From Cymbidium sinense (lineage: Eukaryota; Streptophyta; Magnoliopsida; Asparagales; Orchidaceae): DNA of 64,000 nucleotides. Position 1 is the stretch's first letter, and the number at the start of each line of letters is the position of its first letter. The notes beneath the pieces are model-generated. The model did not search any database and was not told where the DNA came from. It worked only from the letters and a program-made list of their open reading frames with translations. Below are positions 35,843 through 49,112 of the stretch, in pieces. Location: assembly GCA_021442155.1 (NCBI GenBank), contig CM038225.1:79868925-79932924 (forward strand). The letters are read 5' to 3'. Position numbers and translations under genes: made by a program.

Positions 35843-38800
35843 ACGACCTCTGAGTGGGAAATCGCGTTGACGCACAGATTCAATCAGACCATCTGATCAC
35901 GGATCATATTCATGATCTGAAGGCTAGAAAACATGGATCTGGCATAAAATCATAGCCATCCGTCCCTATTGAAGCGAGATTTGATGGCTACTGCTTCCCA
36001 ACTGGCGAAAGCAATGGGGAATAGTAAATCGAGACCTATTTTACAAGATTTTTCTTGAAATCAAATAAAATTTCATCTAAACGGGCTCAATTTTGCATCG
36101 ATTCTCACTGAAAACTCTTATTTTCATATTGGGATTATATCAAATGAAGAATGTAAGGTTTTTCTAAGGGAAATTTCTAAAACAGTGTAAGAATCTTCAC
36201 AAATAAAAGAACCTATGGTCAGCTAAAGGATTTGAAAATTACATCTCTGGGGATGGATTCCAATGGATGTATTGATCTGAGCAAACCCCTAGGTATGAGA
36301 GGAAGCCTAGGGATAAATTTAGATCCTTTCCTTGACTTATGATGTTGTATTCACTAATGTCCACTGCCTCCTTGTCGGAATCCACTCAGTTTGGTGTTCT
36401 TCTAGCCCAAAGAAAATAAGAATGGGTTTCTAATTACTTGGGGGAGCTCCTAGAGGGTGTGTGATAACAGAATGAGTTCTTCTTCTCCTTCCCTCCCTTT
36501 GTGCTTGGTTTTGGCCGAAAAAATCACCACTAATAGTGATTTTTGGCTCATAATAGATGTCCTATGGCTTGGGGTGGTTGGGAATGGCAGGGAATCATCT
36601 TAGGTGGCTTAGTTTGGTTGGCCAAGAGGGGTTAGTGGCTGCCAAGAGGGATTAGTGGGTGTCCTATGGGTTTCAAATACTCCAATGGGGGAGGTGAGGT
36701 GAATTCACCTCCCCATGAGTCATGTCAACCCAACCACCTCTTGGGTCAAGTTTGTCAGTGTCCTTAGAGCCTAAGTGGACTAATGGATGAGTGTTAAGTA
36801 GCCAAGGAAGAGAAATGATCATTTACATGGGTGTTTTGTCTTATGTGATACCCTTGACCAAAGGGTAGAATGGTCATTTATCATTGGATCTAATTTGGGC
36901 AAATTTGAAATGAGTCAAAAGTGAGTTGGGCCAAATTTCATGTCATTTGGAGTTCATTTGGTTCAATTTGACTCAGGTCAAATTGGATCAAAATGGGTTA
37001 GGTTGACCAATTGGTTAAATTAGGTCAAACCAAGGGTTGGGCCAAGTTCTTATGACCATTTGGAGAGGATTGTATGCTTTGGTTTGATTTAATTTAGATT
37101 TAATTTGGGTTTAGTCTAATTTGACCCTTTATGTCAATTTGGGCTAAGTGGGAATTGGCCAAATTGGATTCAATTGTGGCCTTGGTCAAGTTTAACAATC
37201 AATTTGGAATAAACTTGATCCATTGATTACAATCAATTTGGATTGGATTTTGATTTGACCCATTTTGGCCATTTAGGTCAATTTGGGTCAACTTGGGTCA
37301 AGAGAGATAATTGGGCTAGGTTCAGCTTAATTGAAGGTCAATTCATATTTAAATGTTGATTTTGGGTTGATTTGAATAATTGGTTTTAATGGATTTGGCT
37401 TAGGTTGCAATTTGGCTAGTTTTAGTTCATATGGGTTAAACGGATGACTAGGTCAATGGGCTAGGTTGACTTGGTTTGACCTAATTCATGACAACTGAAC
37501 ATCTTGGGGTGGTCAACAATCATGTCATGAAGTTTGGATTGGCTTAATTCACCTTGATTTGAATTGAATTGGATTTTTGTTCAAATAGGTTAAATTGGTC
37601 ACTTTGGGTCAAGTGAGCCAATTGGGTTTAGTTGGCTTGATTTTGGGTTGAGTTTAATTTAGTTGAGTTTATATATGGATTTGGGATTGATATATAAATT
37701 TGAATTTGTGGTGAAAAATATTCCCTCCATCTATCCTCTTTTTGGACAGGATAAATGAAAACAAAAATATTATGCCTGTTGGTTAGGACACCACGTAGAT
37801 CCACAGATGTGCTTATTCAGGATGATTGAGTACGTCATCAAGAAATAGTGTACTATGTCGGGGTGATAGAAGTCACAACCCTTTAATGGACTCAATCACC
37901 TCAATAAAGACTCCTAAGGATAATGGGTCTACATATGTACCAGAGATTCTTTTTCTACTTTACATGAAAAGTAAAGGTGGTTTATTTTAAATCGGTTAAG
38001 TTCTGGGCAAGCCCCCATAAATAATTACATCCTAAGGGACAAGATCCCTTAGGAATACTCTCGATTAAGGTAAATGATCATTTATTTCAAATATTTCAAT
38101 AGGAAAGGACTATCAATCGATTGGTTCATTTTTAAAGATCAAATGGGATTGATCAAAGAGAGGGTGCTATTATCGAAGCCAAAAGAAAGATAAGTAGGAG
38201 ATGCCCATGATGCTTGGAAACCTAGCGAGCATCTCAAACCACCCTTTGGTTAGGCTTTACATTTTGAATTTAATTTAATTTATTTGAGTTACATTTTTCC
38301 ATTTAAACATTTAGGACTTATGATTTCATAACACAAGATTAATGAAAATGCCTAAGAGGTGAGGAATTGAGCTTATGACTCACAAAGGGGAGAAGCAATC
38401 TCAGAACCTAAATCTAGGGAGCTTTGGCAAAAGCCAAAAGCACAACCTAAATCTAAGGCAAAAATGGGCATTTGGTTTGCCTCCATAGGAGAGGACAAAC
38501 CACCCGACTGCTTGGACTTACAATCGCCTGTGGTTGGCCACCAACTAACTCCTCCTATGATTTTAAATAGATGTAGATAAGTCATATGCTTATGCAAGAT
38601 AGCTAGGTTATTCTTTATTTAGAGAGAGACTAAGTCCTTAAACTCACTCCCTAAAGAGATTAGATCATGTAAGGACATGCTTCAAATGACCTAAATCTAA
38701 TGTAACTTGAATTTTATTTTATTTTCATTTTTGGATAATTATTTGGACTCAGGCTAATAGGATTCATATGCCTAATGCATGAGAAGTAAAGTTATTGGCC

Positions 38801-39047
38801 AAAATTAGCGTGAAGGGAAGAGGTGAGTTTCCACCATGGCTCTCAAAGGTCAAGCCAAGTTTCTCTGGCAAAGGTGGAAGCCCTCCAATCAAGAGTGAAA
38901 TAAGATGTTGTTGTGCATGATATTTTAAAAGAAATACTCATCCAGCTAAGGGGTTGCTAATTATTTTATCTTGATTTTAAACCTAAGCTTTAGGTGAGGT
39001 TATGAATTCTTTATTTTTAGTTTTGACTTATTAGATTTCATAAAAGA

Positions 39048-39053
39048 TTTATT
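39048..39053 (-). terminator. LTR poly(A) signal, copy E
   Basis: AATAAA in LTR sense, 194 bases downstream of the TATA box at 39,247-39,254, as in the other copies. Confidence 0.5.
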
Positions 39054-39246
39054 TTCTCTAAGAGCCTAATCCACATTCAGGCCATACATAAAGCAAGGAA
39101 GAAACTAGAAAAAATATGCCACTTAATACACATGTTAAATAAATCATCAATCAATTTATAAAGCTACTCACAAAAAGAATAAAAGGCCATTGTGGTCGGG
39201 TGCCATCGTACAAACCCGAAATAACAAATTGGGTAGCCGAGTTCTA

Positions 39247-39254
39247 CCCTTATA
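39247..39254 (-). promoter_or_regulatory. LTR core promoter (TATA box), copy E
   Basis: TATAAGGG in LTR sense, followed by the conserved AGAACTCGGCTACCC block. A purine-rich tract in LTR sense (39,325-39,375) lies about 75-120 bases upstream. Confidence 0.55.
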
Positions 39255-42200
39255 CAACTCGGATTACAAATGAATTAAATTATAATTAAATAAGAAATTC
39301 ATTGTTATGGGAGTCTTCAAGCTTCTTTTATTCTTTCTTCTTTTCTTCTTTCTTCTTCTTTCTTCTTTCTTCTTTGGTTCCTTCTTTTGGATGGTTGGAA
39401 GGTGGATGCTCCAAGGCTTCACATGGTGCATAAGATAGGATCTTATGACCAATGCTCATCCAAATCCCCATAATAATCATTCCAAAATCCTAATTGCAAA
39501 ATTTACATAAAAGGGAAAATTAAATCTAGCTAACACTTGCAAAATAAAGGTTAGCTAAAACAAACCACACAAATTCTAAGCATGTATATTAGACTTATCA
39601 CCCCACACATGGGTAACTATGTCCACCTGGTCTATTGGATTATGCTTAGGGGTATAAGCACCTACAAGCAAAAGCATTTATATTTTTATTACAACGCTCC
39701 TTAAGCATAACCCCCTGCAGAAAATAATGGTTAGACTAAGATCGCCCTACCATTCATTCTATGAGCATGCATCCTAACATCCAGTTTAAAATATATATCA
39801 TAAAACAAAATAAACATCAAACCATGCACTGCCCTAACCTAAAGCTAGAAGTGGTGACTTAGCCTAATGTGTGTGCTTTGGGGGTTTGTGTGGTATGCTT
39901 AACTATGGATTTAAGTTAGAATTTTTTAAGTATGAAACATGTTCAACTTAGAGGAGGGTTTCATTTAAGTGATTTAGTTGTTTTGGGTTAATTTTATTTC
40001 ATGTTTTGATTAGGTTCAGGTGAATCCTTCAATTAATTACTAAGTTATAAAGAGAGGAAAAGATGAGAGAACTTCTCTTTCCTTCCATAACTAAAATAAT
40101 TTCTAAAGTGGATTCATATTTTTAGTTTTATTTAATGAATGTTTTGATCAAGTCTTTCAATTAATCCTAAGTTTAAATGACCTCTAAACAAACCTATTCA
40201 AAAAGAAAGGCATTTTAAGATTAAATAAAATGAACTAAATTCATAAAACATACATCACTTCATTTCTTTCCCAACATGTGTAACATGCATATGAATGAAT
40301 CCTAAGCATATCTATACACACAAATGAGAATGTTTAACACACTTTATGATGCATGCTAAGTGATTCATTTAAGAAAATTTGGAAGTTTAAGATGCATGAT
40401 TTCCTTTAAGTTGAAAAGGGATTTCTTATCCAATTTTCTCATGCACATATGAAAATAAGAAAGGCATAAGTGAGTACAGTGCCATTATTAACCAGAGGTG
40501 TAAGGTACAAGACCTACTTAGAGCTAGTTAAAGCGTCGCAATCTCGAGGTTGTCCAGACTAATATACCACTTTCCTTAAATACAAACATGTGTACAAAAT
40601 AAATAAATTGGAAAGAAAGAATGCAAAAGTTGTATTAGTTGATTCATTTTGTTTATGCAATTTATGTGCAAGCATAGGTAACCCTTCTAAGTGATAGCAG
40701 AATGAATAGGATATGGAATTAGGCAAGTGTTAGGTTCTTTTCAAATGAACCATACATCTTACCAAATCTTATTCAAAACTATACTAAAAGAGAAGAGAAG
40801 GAAAACCTATACTAAGCACATCCTTATATTCTCTCACATACAAGCTTATAATTAAAATATAAGTAGCACACTTCCAGTTTTAGGCATTTGATTTATATGT
40901 TTTAAAAATAATTTGAATTTAATAGTGATAATAGCCACTCAGATTTCTACTTTAGCCAACACATGCAAATTTTACATAAATTTAACATTTTCATTTTAAA
41001 TTTGAATTTGGAAAAATATAAATGCATGAAATCATATGACATACAAATTTAGCATGTTGGGGAAAGAATCAAAACAATGAAAGCATGTAAACAAATTCAC
41101 TTTAATTAAATCCTAAAGACAATCTTATGAAATAAGAAGGCTTGCAATAAATCAAAGTTTATTCAATATGCTTTTTATTTGGTTTTGAATTTGATTGAAT
41201 TTTGAAAATGTGAGTTAAGTTTCCTGTTCCTAACCCATTCCCACATGTGTTTAACATTTTTATTTAATTTTTAGATGATTATATTCATTTTAAGATATTG
41301 ATTGGGTTAAAGTATGAATTAAGAAAGTTAATTAACCCTTACCTACACCACCTTAATATAGTTTACCAAGTAATTATGAGCCAATGAGATGACATAAAAC
41401 CTCACAAGGAATTGAAATTTGCAATGCACCTATGAAGAAAGGGGCCTAATGCAATTTGACTCATGATTAATGGTTAATTAAGCTAAGGGGTTTAACTTAA
41501 GTAATTTCAAAACACCCCTCACACATGTGAGGTGAGTTTTGATTTCCTTAATTGAATTAGGCTATTCAACACCTAAGCATCTACCCAAAGTAGATTAGTT
41601 AATTTCTGGAAAGTTTTAGAACTTTAGAAATTAATTAAGGGGATAATTAATGAATTAACCCTTAATTAAAAGAGGATTAAGGAAAGAAAAAGGGGGTTTA
41701 GGGAATAACTTAGGGGAAATACCCCAAAATTATTTCCTAAGCCTCCTATTCACTGGATCTAACCTTAATCAACTCTAACAAATGGTCGAAACACTAATCA
41801 CACCCTGAATTTTCCTTAATTAAGTTAAGGGAGTAATTAGGAAAAACATTTGTAATTCCCCTAATTAAGCCTTCAATAAATCCCAAGAAAATTAGGAGAG
41901 ACAGAAGTCATCCCCCAAAATATACCCAAGAAGTTTGGGACTAAACAGAGGGTTAATTAATGGGTAATTAACAAAATAAAATTTCCTTTAAAACCTAAAA
42001 TTAGAAAAAAAAAATAATTCAAAATCCATTAAAAACATTTCAAAAATATTCTAGATTTAATTATCTTTCCATGAAAATTTACCTCATATTTTTCTGAGTT
42101 TTATTGTGGGAGATATGAATTTTTGAAGGTTAGGAGATTAATTAAATTTAATTAAATCCCTAACTAATCCCTTTAGCTCACAGCGTGACATGCAGCGACA

Positions 42201-44494
42201 GTGGCGGTCAGCGCGCTTTACACGCATCACGCCATGAGGGGATTACTTAAACATCACATCACAAAGGTGGCATGGCGGCGGGACGCGGTTTGATCCCTGC
42301 CATTTGGTCAGGGATTGAACAACCAGGGATCAACCCATGGTTTCTAAAGGGATAAATCATTTATAAAATGTGCATTTGATCTTGGCCGTCCATCCAAAAT
42401 GCATGGATGGATGACCAAGATTCTCCCAGTTCTTCCCTGAGGATCAATGGAGATCGTCTGTGATCTAAGGGAAGATCCAAGCTCAATTGAGCTCGGATTG
42501 GAGTAAAACTTTACCCACACCATCTTAAGCTAATGACAAGCCTATCCAATGGTGGATTTCACATGCCATTATAATTTATTTTATAAAGGACCAATGCCTC
42601 CTAAGATAAGTTGTCAGAAAATTCCATACCTCGCCGGAGGTGATCACTGATGCTCAAGCTCAATGAGGTAGATTCGTCTAATGGAGGTGAAGCCCTGTTA
42701 AAAGTTTCAAGCCTTGGGGTTGAGTAGATCTCTCTATGGACCAACACCTCCTCTCCTTGCTTGCAGCTTTGATCGAGTTCGCCTCCTTCTTGCTTTAGGA
42801 ACTTGAATGAGATCTTGGGTGCATTCGACTTGATCCCCTGAGGGAGTGTGCAAAGGGAATTGGAGTAGATTGTTGTGTGGAAGAAGTTGGGAATTGAGAT
42901 GAGTTACCCTGTTTTCTCAAGAAGAAAATCAAGAAAGCTAAGATTCAAATCCCTCTTAAAAAGCTTAGGAATGTTCTCTGATGGCTCCTAACTCTCTCTA
43001 GTGATCAATCAAATGTGAGGATCATGAATTCAAATTGAATTAGGGGGAGTGTATCTCCTCATATGGCAATCGGATGACCAAACCTTGAGTTGCTATTTTG
43101 ATCTAATTGACCATATGGAAAGGGTTGTTTAGGCTGTTTGGAATTGGCACATAGTTAGTTTGAGGCCTTGAGTGGATTAGTAACCTCCCATGTGCTTCAA
43201 ATCAAGTGGAGGGAGGATTTTGAATTAGCCAATTTGAGTTAGAGGTTGGGTTTGGCCTTGGGTCTATTTGGGTTGACCCAAACCCATTGGGTTGGGTGCA
43301 CCACTCTCCATTGGGTCCACTTGAGCTATTCAGAAGGTATCAAGTTGATATGAAGAGGGCTTGACTAGATTACCCATGGATTAGTCCATAATTTGTTCTA
43401 TGGCCTAAGGGTAAAATGGTCATTTGGCAAAATTTGAATTTGGACATGTTGGGTATGTGGAGAAAATTGGTTTGGCCAAGTTTCATGAGATTTTGAATTC
43501 ATTTGATATGGTTTGGCTCATGTTGATCCATAGGTTGAAATGGGTCAACTAGGGTCAAGTTGACCAATTGGTCAAATTGGGTCAAACAAAGGGTTGGGTT
43601 AAGTTTATATGAACATTTGAAATGTTTTGGTGGTTTTGGTTTGATTCAATTTGGTTTAATTTTGAATTTGGCTCACATGACTTCATTTAGGTCAAATGGG
43701 TCAAGTTGGCCTATTTGACCCATTTGACCTATTTGAGCTAGGTCAAGGGTAGGTTTAGGTTTGGTTAGTCATATAGACTAGATTGGTATCTTTGTTTCTA
43801 ATTAATTTTGGTTAAGTTTGAATTTGGTTCAACATGACCCCTTTAGGTCAAGTTGGGTCTAAGGTCAATTGGGCTAGGTTAGGTCTAGTTGGCCAATTGA
43901 GGTTTTGGTCAAGTTCAACAAGTGATTTTGAATGAACTTGATGCATTGGTTTCAATCAATTTAGCTTAGATCAAGTTTAGACACATTTTAACCCTTTAGG
44001 TCAAGTTGGGTCAACTTGGGTCAAGTGGCCAATTGGGCTAGAATAGGCTCAAATATTGACTTGGTCATGTTCAAACAAAGGTCATGAATGAACTTAGATC
44101 AACGGTTTCAATCAATTTGGCCTATGGTGGATTTTGGCTATGTTAGGTTTCATTTTAGGCTAAGTGATGACTTGGTTTGACCCAATTTGATTGATTGATC
44201 ATCCCATGATGAGAGGCATAGGTGAGTTTGATTCAATCCAATTTAGTTAGGATTAGAATTTGGCTCATAATGATACTTTAGGTCACTTTGCATCAAGTGA
44301 GCCTAAGTGGGTCAAATGGCTTGGTCAAAGCTTGATTTGAGTTTGAATGAATTTGTATATGGACTTATGATTGAAATATAAATCCATTTGCTAGTGGTTT
44401 AAAGTCAAATGGGTTTTGAGTGAATTTTGACTTGAAGGCTTAGGTTGGATTTTGAGTGGATTTGAGTCTAATTTTTAGAAGTGATTTTGATTGT

Positions 44495-45110
44495 TTGAAT
44501 TTATATTTCATTTATATACGTGAATATAAATGAGTCATGAGAAAGTTTCAAAGATTTGAAGTGATTTGATCATGATTTAGGTTAAGTCTATTAAAAGGGG
44601 ATTTAAAGGACTTAGGAAATTTTGGAGTTTGGAGATTGAATTTTGGATTTAGATTTGATTGATTTATATTTATATTTCATTTATATATGTGAATATAAAT
44701 GAGGATATAAATGAGTTATGAGAAAATCCCATGAATTTGAATTGGTTTGATCATGATTTAGGCTAAGTCCTTAAGAAGGAAATTAAGGACTCAAGAAGGA
44801 TTTTAAATTTGGAATTTAATTTTTGGATTTGATTTGATTGATTTGTATTTATATTTCATTTATATATACGAATATAAATGAGAATATAAATGAGTTATAA
44901 GAAAATACCAGGAGTATGAATTGGTTTGATCATGATTTTGGATAAGTCTTTTAAGGAAAATTTTAAAGGACTTAGAAAAATGTATGAATTGATTTTGAAT
45001 TTTTGAGTTTAGTTTGATTGGTTTAAATTTATATTTCGTTTATATATGTGAATATAAATGAGAATATAAATGAATTACAAGAAAATTTTAAGGATTTGAG
45101 TTGGTTTAGA
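44495..45110. repeat. Four-unit ~175-bp tandem repeat in LTR E
   Basis: Units start near 44,500, 44,667, 44,846 and 45,027, each containing CATTTATAT and ATATAAATG as a 9-bp inverted repeat around a 6-base loop, then 'gaggatataaatgagttatg'-type sequence. Copies B (24,223) and G (62,098) have one unit; F has two (56,521 and 56,690). Confidence 0.78.
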
Positions 45111-45505
45111 TGATGATTTAGGCTAAGTCGTTAAGAGGAGATTAAGGACTTAAGAAAGATTTGGACTTAGGAATTTCATTTATGGGTTTCAATCATGGAT
45201 TTCAATCATAGATTTCAATCACATGGAGTTGATTTGAGTTTGGAGAAAATCAAATAAGATTGATTTGGAGATTGACTTGAAGGAAGGAAGGCGAGGAATG
45301 GTTCAAGCTAAGGGTAGGCAAATTTTCCTAACACCCCTAAGGCATGACCTATTCCTATGGCTAACTCTTCTAAGTCTCTAGGGCTAGGTTGAGTGTCCAC
45401 CTAATCACTAGATGTGTCTTAAGGCCAAGGAACTCTTAAAGTATAAGAGGAGTCCTATGCCTAAGATAGAGGGGCTGAGAGCTCATTATAAAAAGGAGGT
45501 CAACA

Positions 45506-46054
45506 TAATTGCAATTAGTTTGGGTTCAAATGAGTTTTGGTTCAATTGAATATTTGAAGTCAAATGGGCTAAGTTGGGTTTGACTTGGGCTGATTTTGTT
45601 TGCCTTGATGATTGTAGGTTTTATTTATATATGGAATGGTGATTGAAGGTATGATTGATTTATGAGAAAATCAATTGGTTTTAGGTTTTTGAATGAAGGA
45701 ATTTGGCTAAGTTCATTGGGTTGGTTCATATAGCTTAGGTTTGGATTTGATCATCGGCTTCAAACATTTGGCTTAGAATATAGATTTGAATTTTGATTTG
45801 GAATATGTAATTGAGTTTGACTGTAAGTTTGATTGGGTAAATCTGGATTGAATTTGGGTTTAGGCTATAGGGTAAGTGAATCTTCCCTAAGTCCTAAGGC
45901 ATAATCTAATTCTATGATTAACCTTTATAAGTCTCTAGGCTTAGCTTCACCTAATCACTAGAAGTGCCTTATGATTAAGGAAGTCCTAGCATCTAGAAGA
46001 TTCCTAGGTCTAAGGAGAGGAGGTTGAGAACTCACTCCAAAAGTGAGGCCAACA
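45506..46054 (-). mobile_element. LTR copy D, sense-5' segment
   Basis: Continuation of LTR D beyond solo LTR E, ending with the LTR start TGTTGGCCTCACTTTTGG in minus sense (right end 46,054). The CTCACT/AGTGAG terminal hairpin is at 46,031-46,047. The D internal region begins immediately to the right, which shows that D is a 3' LTR. Confidence 0.82.
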
Positions 46055-49000
46055 AAAAGATCCCCAATAGGTGTGGTGTAATTGCCAAGGCACACCGCAC
46101 ATATTGGAGTTGACCGAGATGACCAACAATGTCCAAAAGATTGCAGGCACTAACAAAAATGATCTATACCTAAACCCAAAAGGTAGGTAGAATCACAATC
46201 TTAGTGCAATGCAACTCTCTTTATACTAAGGGCATAAGAGAGCCAAAAGGAATCTGTTGGGGATTGAGTACATGAACCTTCCACTAGGGAAGCAAGTTCA
46301 AGTTATCCACTGGGGATATGGATTTGAGTTTAATTGTGAGTATGATTTGTGGAAAGAAGATCCATCGGGGATAAGAATCTATAATCCACTGAGAATCAGG
46401 ATCAAATTAATTTTAATTTGTTTTGTTTTAATTGATGTGGAGGCATATTGTCTAGGGATATGGGCTCGAATCTGCTAGAGAATGGGTTTATGAACCTTCC
46501 ACTAGGGGGGATAAGAATTCAACTTCAAATATGATTTGTTTCGAAGTGTAGCTGCTGGGGATAAAAGTGTGATTGGATTTTCTTTGATTTAAACTCCACT
46601 AGGGAGGTTGGTTTAATTTATTATGGCTCCACTAGGGAGAATGGATTTGGATTGAGGGCATATCCACTAGGGATGTACATTCAATTAGGGAGGCTAATTT
46701 GATTTAGATCTAGGCTCCACTAGAGAGGTTAATTTAATTTGTGCCCCATTGGGGAGAAGTTTGATTTGTTCGATATATTTTATTTAACCCCACTAGGGAG
46801 GCTAGTTTTGAATTTGATTTGTTATGGACTCTATCGGTGTGCGATGGACCGTACAAAGAAGGAGCCACAAAGGCTTGGTTTGTCTTAGATTTATAAGTCC
46901 AAAGGGGTAGTCCATGTGCCATAGGGATACCCGACCTAAGGGTTTCCTTTTGTTGTGCAATGGCTATGCTAAGAATAAAGCATAACATGCTTACATCTTC
47001 CGAAGGAAGGGAATGCTGCTGGGGTGATTTGTTAGATGCACAACAAATTGAACCCGACCTAAGGCGACTACTAAGAGAGTGTACTGGGAATCTTACCTCA
47101 TCTCATGGGCAGTCAAAATTAATTTCATTTTTATTTATTTTTATTTGATATGATTTGATTTGATTTGGTGTGTTATGTTGTAGACCCTGTCGGTGTGTGA
47201 TGGACCCTACCCTATCAGTGTGCGATGGACCCTACCCTATCAGTGTGCGATGGTCCGCACGAAGAAGGAGCCACGGAGGCTTGGTTTGTCTTAGATTAAT
47301 AAGTCCAAAGGGGTAGTCCATGTGCCATAGGGTAGGGCTACCTGACCTAAGGGTTGCCTTTCGTTGTGCAATGGCTATGTTAAGAAGAAAACATAACATG
47401 CTTACATCTTCCAAAGCAAGGGAAAGCTGCTGGGGTGATTTGTTGGATGCACGATAAATTGAACCTGACCTAAGGCGACTACTAAGAGAGTGCTATTGGG
47501 GATCTTACCTCAACTCATGGGCAGTCAAAATTAATTTCATTTTTATTTTTTTAATTTGATATGATTTGATTTGATTTGGTGTGTTATGTTATGGACCCTG
47601 TTGCTGTGCGATGGACCCACTGAAAAGGGGTTATGTCGGCCTTGACCTATCTCAGATTTATAAGTCCAAAGGGGTAGTCTACTAGCCACAAAGTAGGACT
47701 ATCCAACCTAATGGTTTCCTTTCGGAGTGCAATGGCTATGCTAGGAAGAAAGCATAGCAGACTTGCATCTTTCAAAATGGGAAACAACCACTGGGGTGAC
47801 CTGTTGATGGCGCAATAAATCAAACTTGACCTAAGGCAACTACTGGGTGAATGCCGCTGAGGAGTTATGTCAGCTCAAGAGTAGTCAGGATTAATTTCAT
47901 TTTAAGTTAATGGATCCCGTCAGTGTGCAATTGACCGTACTGAGAAGGGGCTATGTCAGCCTGGACCTGTCTCAGATTTATCGATCCAAAGGAGTAGTCT
48001 ACCAGCCGCAAAGTAGGACTATCCAACCTAAAAGGTTCCTTTCACTGTGCATTGGCTGTGCTAGGAGGAAAGCATAGTAGACTTACATATTCCTCAGCAG
48101 GGATCATCCGTTGGGGTTACCCATTGATGTACAATGACTAACAATTTGTGCCTGCCAGTAACCATCGGAAAAGAATGCGAGTAATTACATCTTCCAAAGC
48201 AAAATGATCGCTGGGGTAACCTGTTGATAGCGTAACAAGTTGAACCGAACCTAAGGGCGACTACTGAGAGAGCACCACTGGGGACTTATCTCAACTCAAG
48301 AGTAGTCAGGAGATTCTATAGAGAGTTTTGCTGACTCTGCCTTAAAGATAGGATGCCTGCTTGGGAAAGGTGCCGCTGGGTGCATTAATTCCTAATCAAC
48401 AAGCAAAAATATATTTTGTTTGTTTTATATTTTTTTGGACCCTATTGGTGTGCAAGGGACCACATTGAGAAGGGGGCTATGTTGGCCTTGACCTATATCA
48501 GATTTACTGGACCAAGGAAAATCTGTGCATCCATGGAACATAATATCCAACCATAGGGGTAGTTACTAGGAAAAGGAGACTATCTAATCAATGAGTAACC
48601 TGGGTAGTGTCTAAGTGGGGTCACAAATGACGTGATCCAAATAGAGTGCCCACAGGGGAGGTTCCACTAAGGGCATTATCCTAGACCCTATAAATAAGAA
48701 TGCCTGTAGGTATTTGATGGCCAACTCAAAGAGAAGGTGAAATACAGAGTGATTGTGAGGGATTACTATTAGCATAGCGAGCACCAACCAACCTAAGATG
48801 CCCATCGGTGTGCAATAATTAGTCTAGAAAGAAGGTGTGTAGACTTACATCTCCAAATAATTGATCATCTGGATACTTCATCATCTACGAGTGCTATCCA
48901 ACATAGGGTTGCTCGTCAGCGTTCAACGGTTGTACTTAAGAAGAAAGTGTAACAGACTTACATCTTCCAAAGCAGGGATCAACCACTGGGGTTATCCATT

Positions 49001-49112
49001 AATGGAATAATAGATCAGCCCAACCTACGGGCGACTACTAAGTCGGGAGTCACAAAGAAGGACTAAACCTAGACTTGAAGTAGTCAAGAGGATAGGAGCC
49101 ACTGGGGGGCTG
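46055..49112 (-). repeat. 3' noncoding region of element D
   Basis: In plus-strand order: candidate PPT (minus sense CCTATTGGGGATC, 46,059-46,071); a segment ending 'cttagtgcaatgcaact' at about 46,200; many CCACTAGGGA-type words (46,260-46,815); then roughly 330-base units (46,820; 47,180; 47,590; 47,910; 48,440). GACTAC/GTAGTC-type hairpins start at 47,067, 47,477, 47,838, 48,259 and 49,029. Part of the unit start is triplicated at 47,185-47,255 ('tgatggaccctaccctatca'). The right end is cut by LTR F at 49,113. No gene is seen. Confidence 0.78.

Larger units (their letters stand above)
30856..37708 (-). mobile_element. LTR copy D, sense-3' segment (3' LTR of element D)
   Basis: This minus-strand LTR has its sense end (TGGTGTTTATTT on the plus strand) abutting integrase of C. 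It therefore belongs to an element D inserted into C. It contains AATTAAA (32,135-32,141), TATAAGGG (32,341-32,348), a three-unit 262-bp tandem repeat (33,440-34,215), a GC-rich block with flanking inverted repeats (35,720-35,842) and the start of the W-box-rich block (36,950). It is interrupted at 37,709 by LTR E and resumes at 45,506. Without E the LTR is about 7.4 kb. Confidence 0.85.
37709..45505 (-). mobile_element. Solo LTR E inside LTR D
   Basis: A complete LTR of about 7,797 bp with no internal region on either side. To its left LTR D breaks at '...tatataaatttgaatttg' and to its right D resumes at 'aattgcaattag', matching the uninterrupted copy F at about 56,230. That is the outcome of recombination between the two LTRs of an inserted element. 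The immediate flanks ATTTG (37,704-37,708) and AATTG (45,507-45,511) are a candidate but imperfect target duplication. The sense start hairpin is degenerate. It contains a W-box-rich block (43,440-44,460) and a pyrimidine tract (39,325-39,375). Confidence 0.82.

Noticed and set aside
39264..39452. Lys/Arg-rich 62-residue open frame on the minus strand
   Set aside because: The basic stretch is the translation of a simple TTCTTCTTT pyrimidine tract; it is low complexity and not a protein signature.
46734..47414. Two similar minus-strand open frames (46,734-46,988 and 47,232-47,414)
   Set aside because: Their similarity reflects the underlying 330-base DNA repeat; the frame is broken in the equivalent units of B, C and F.
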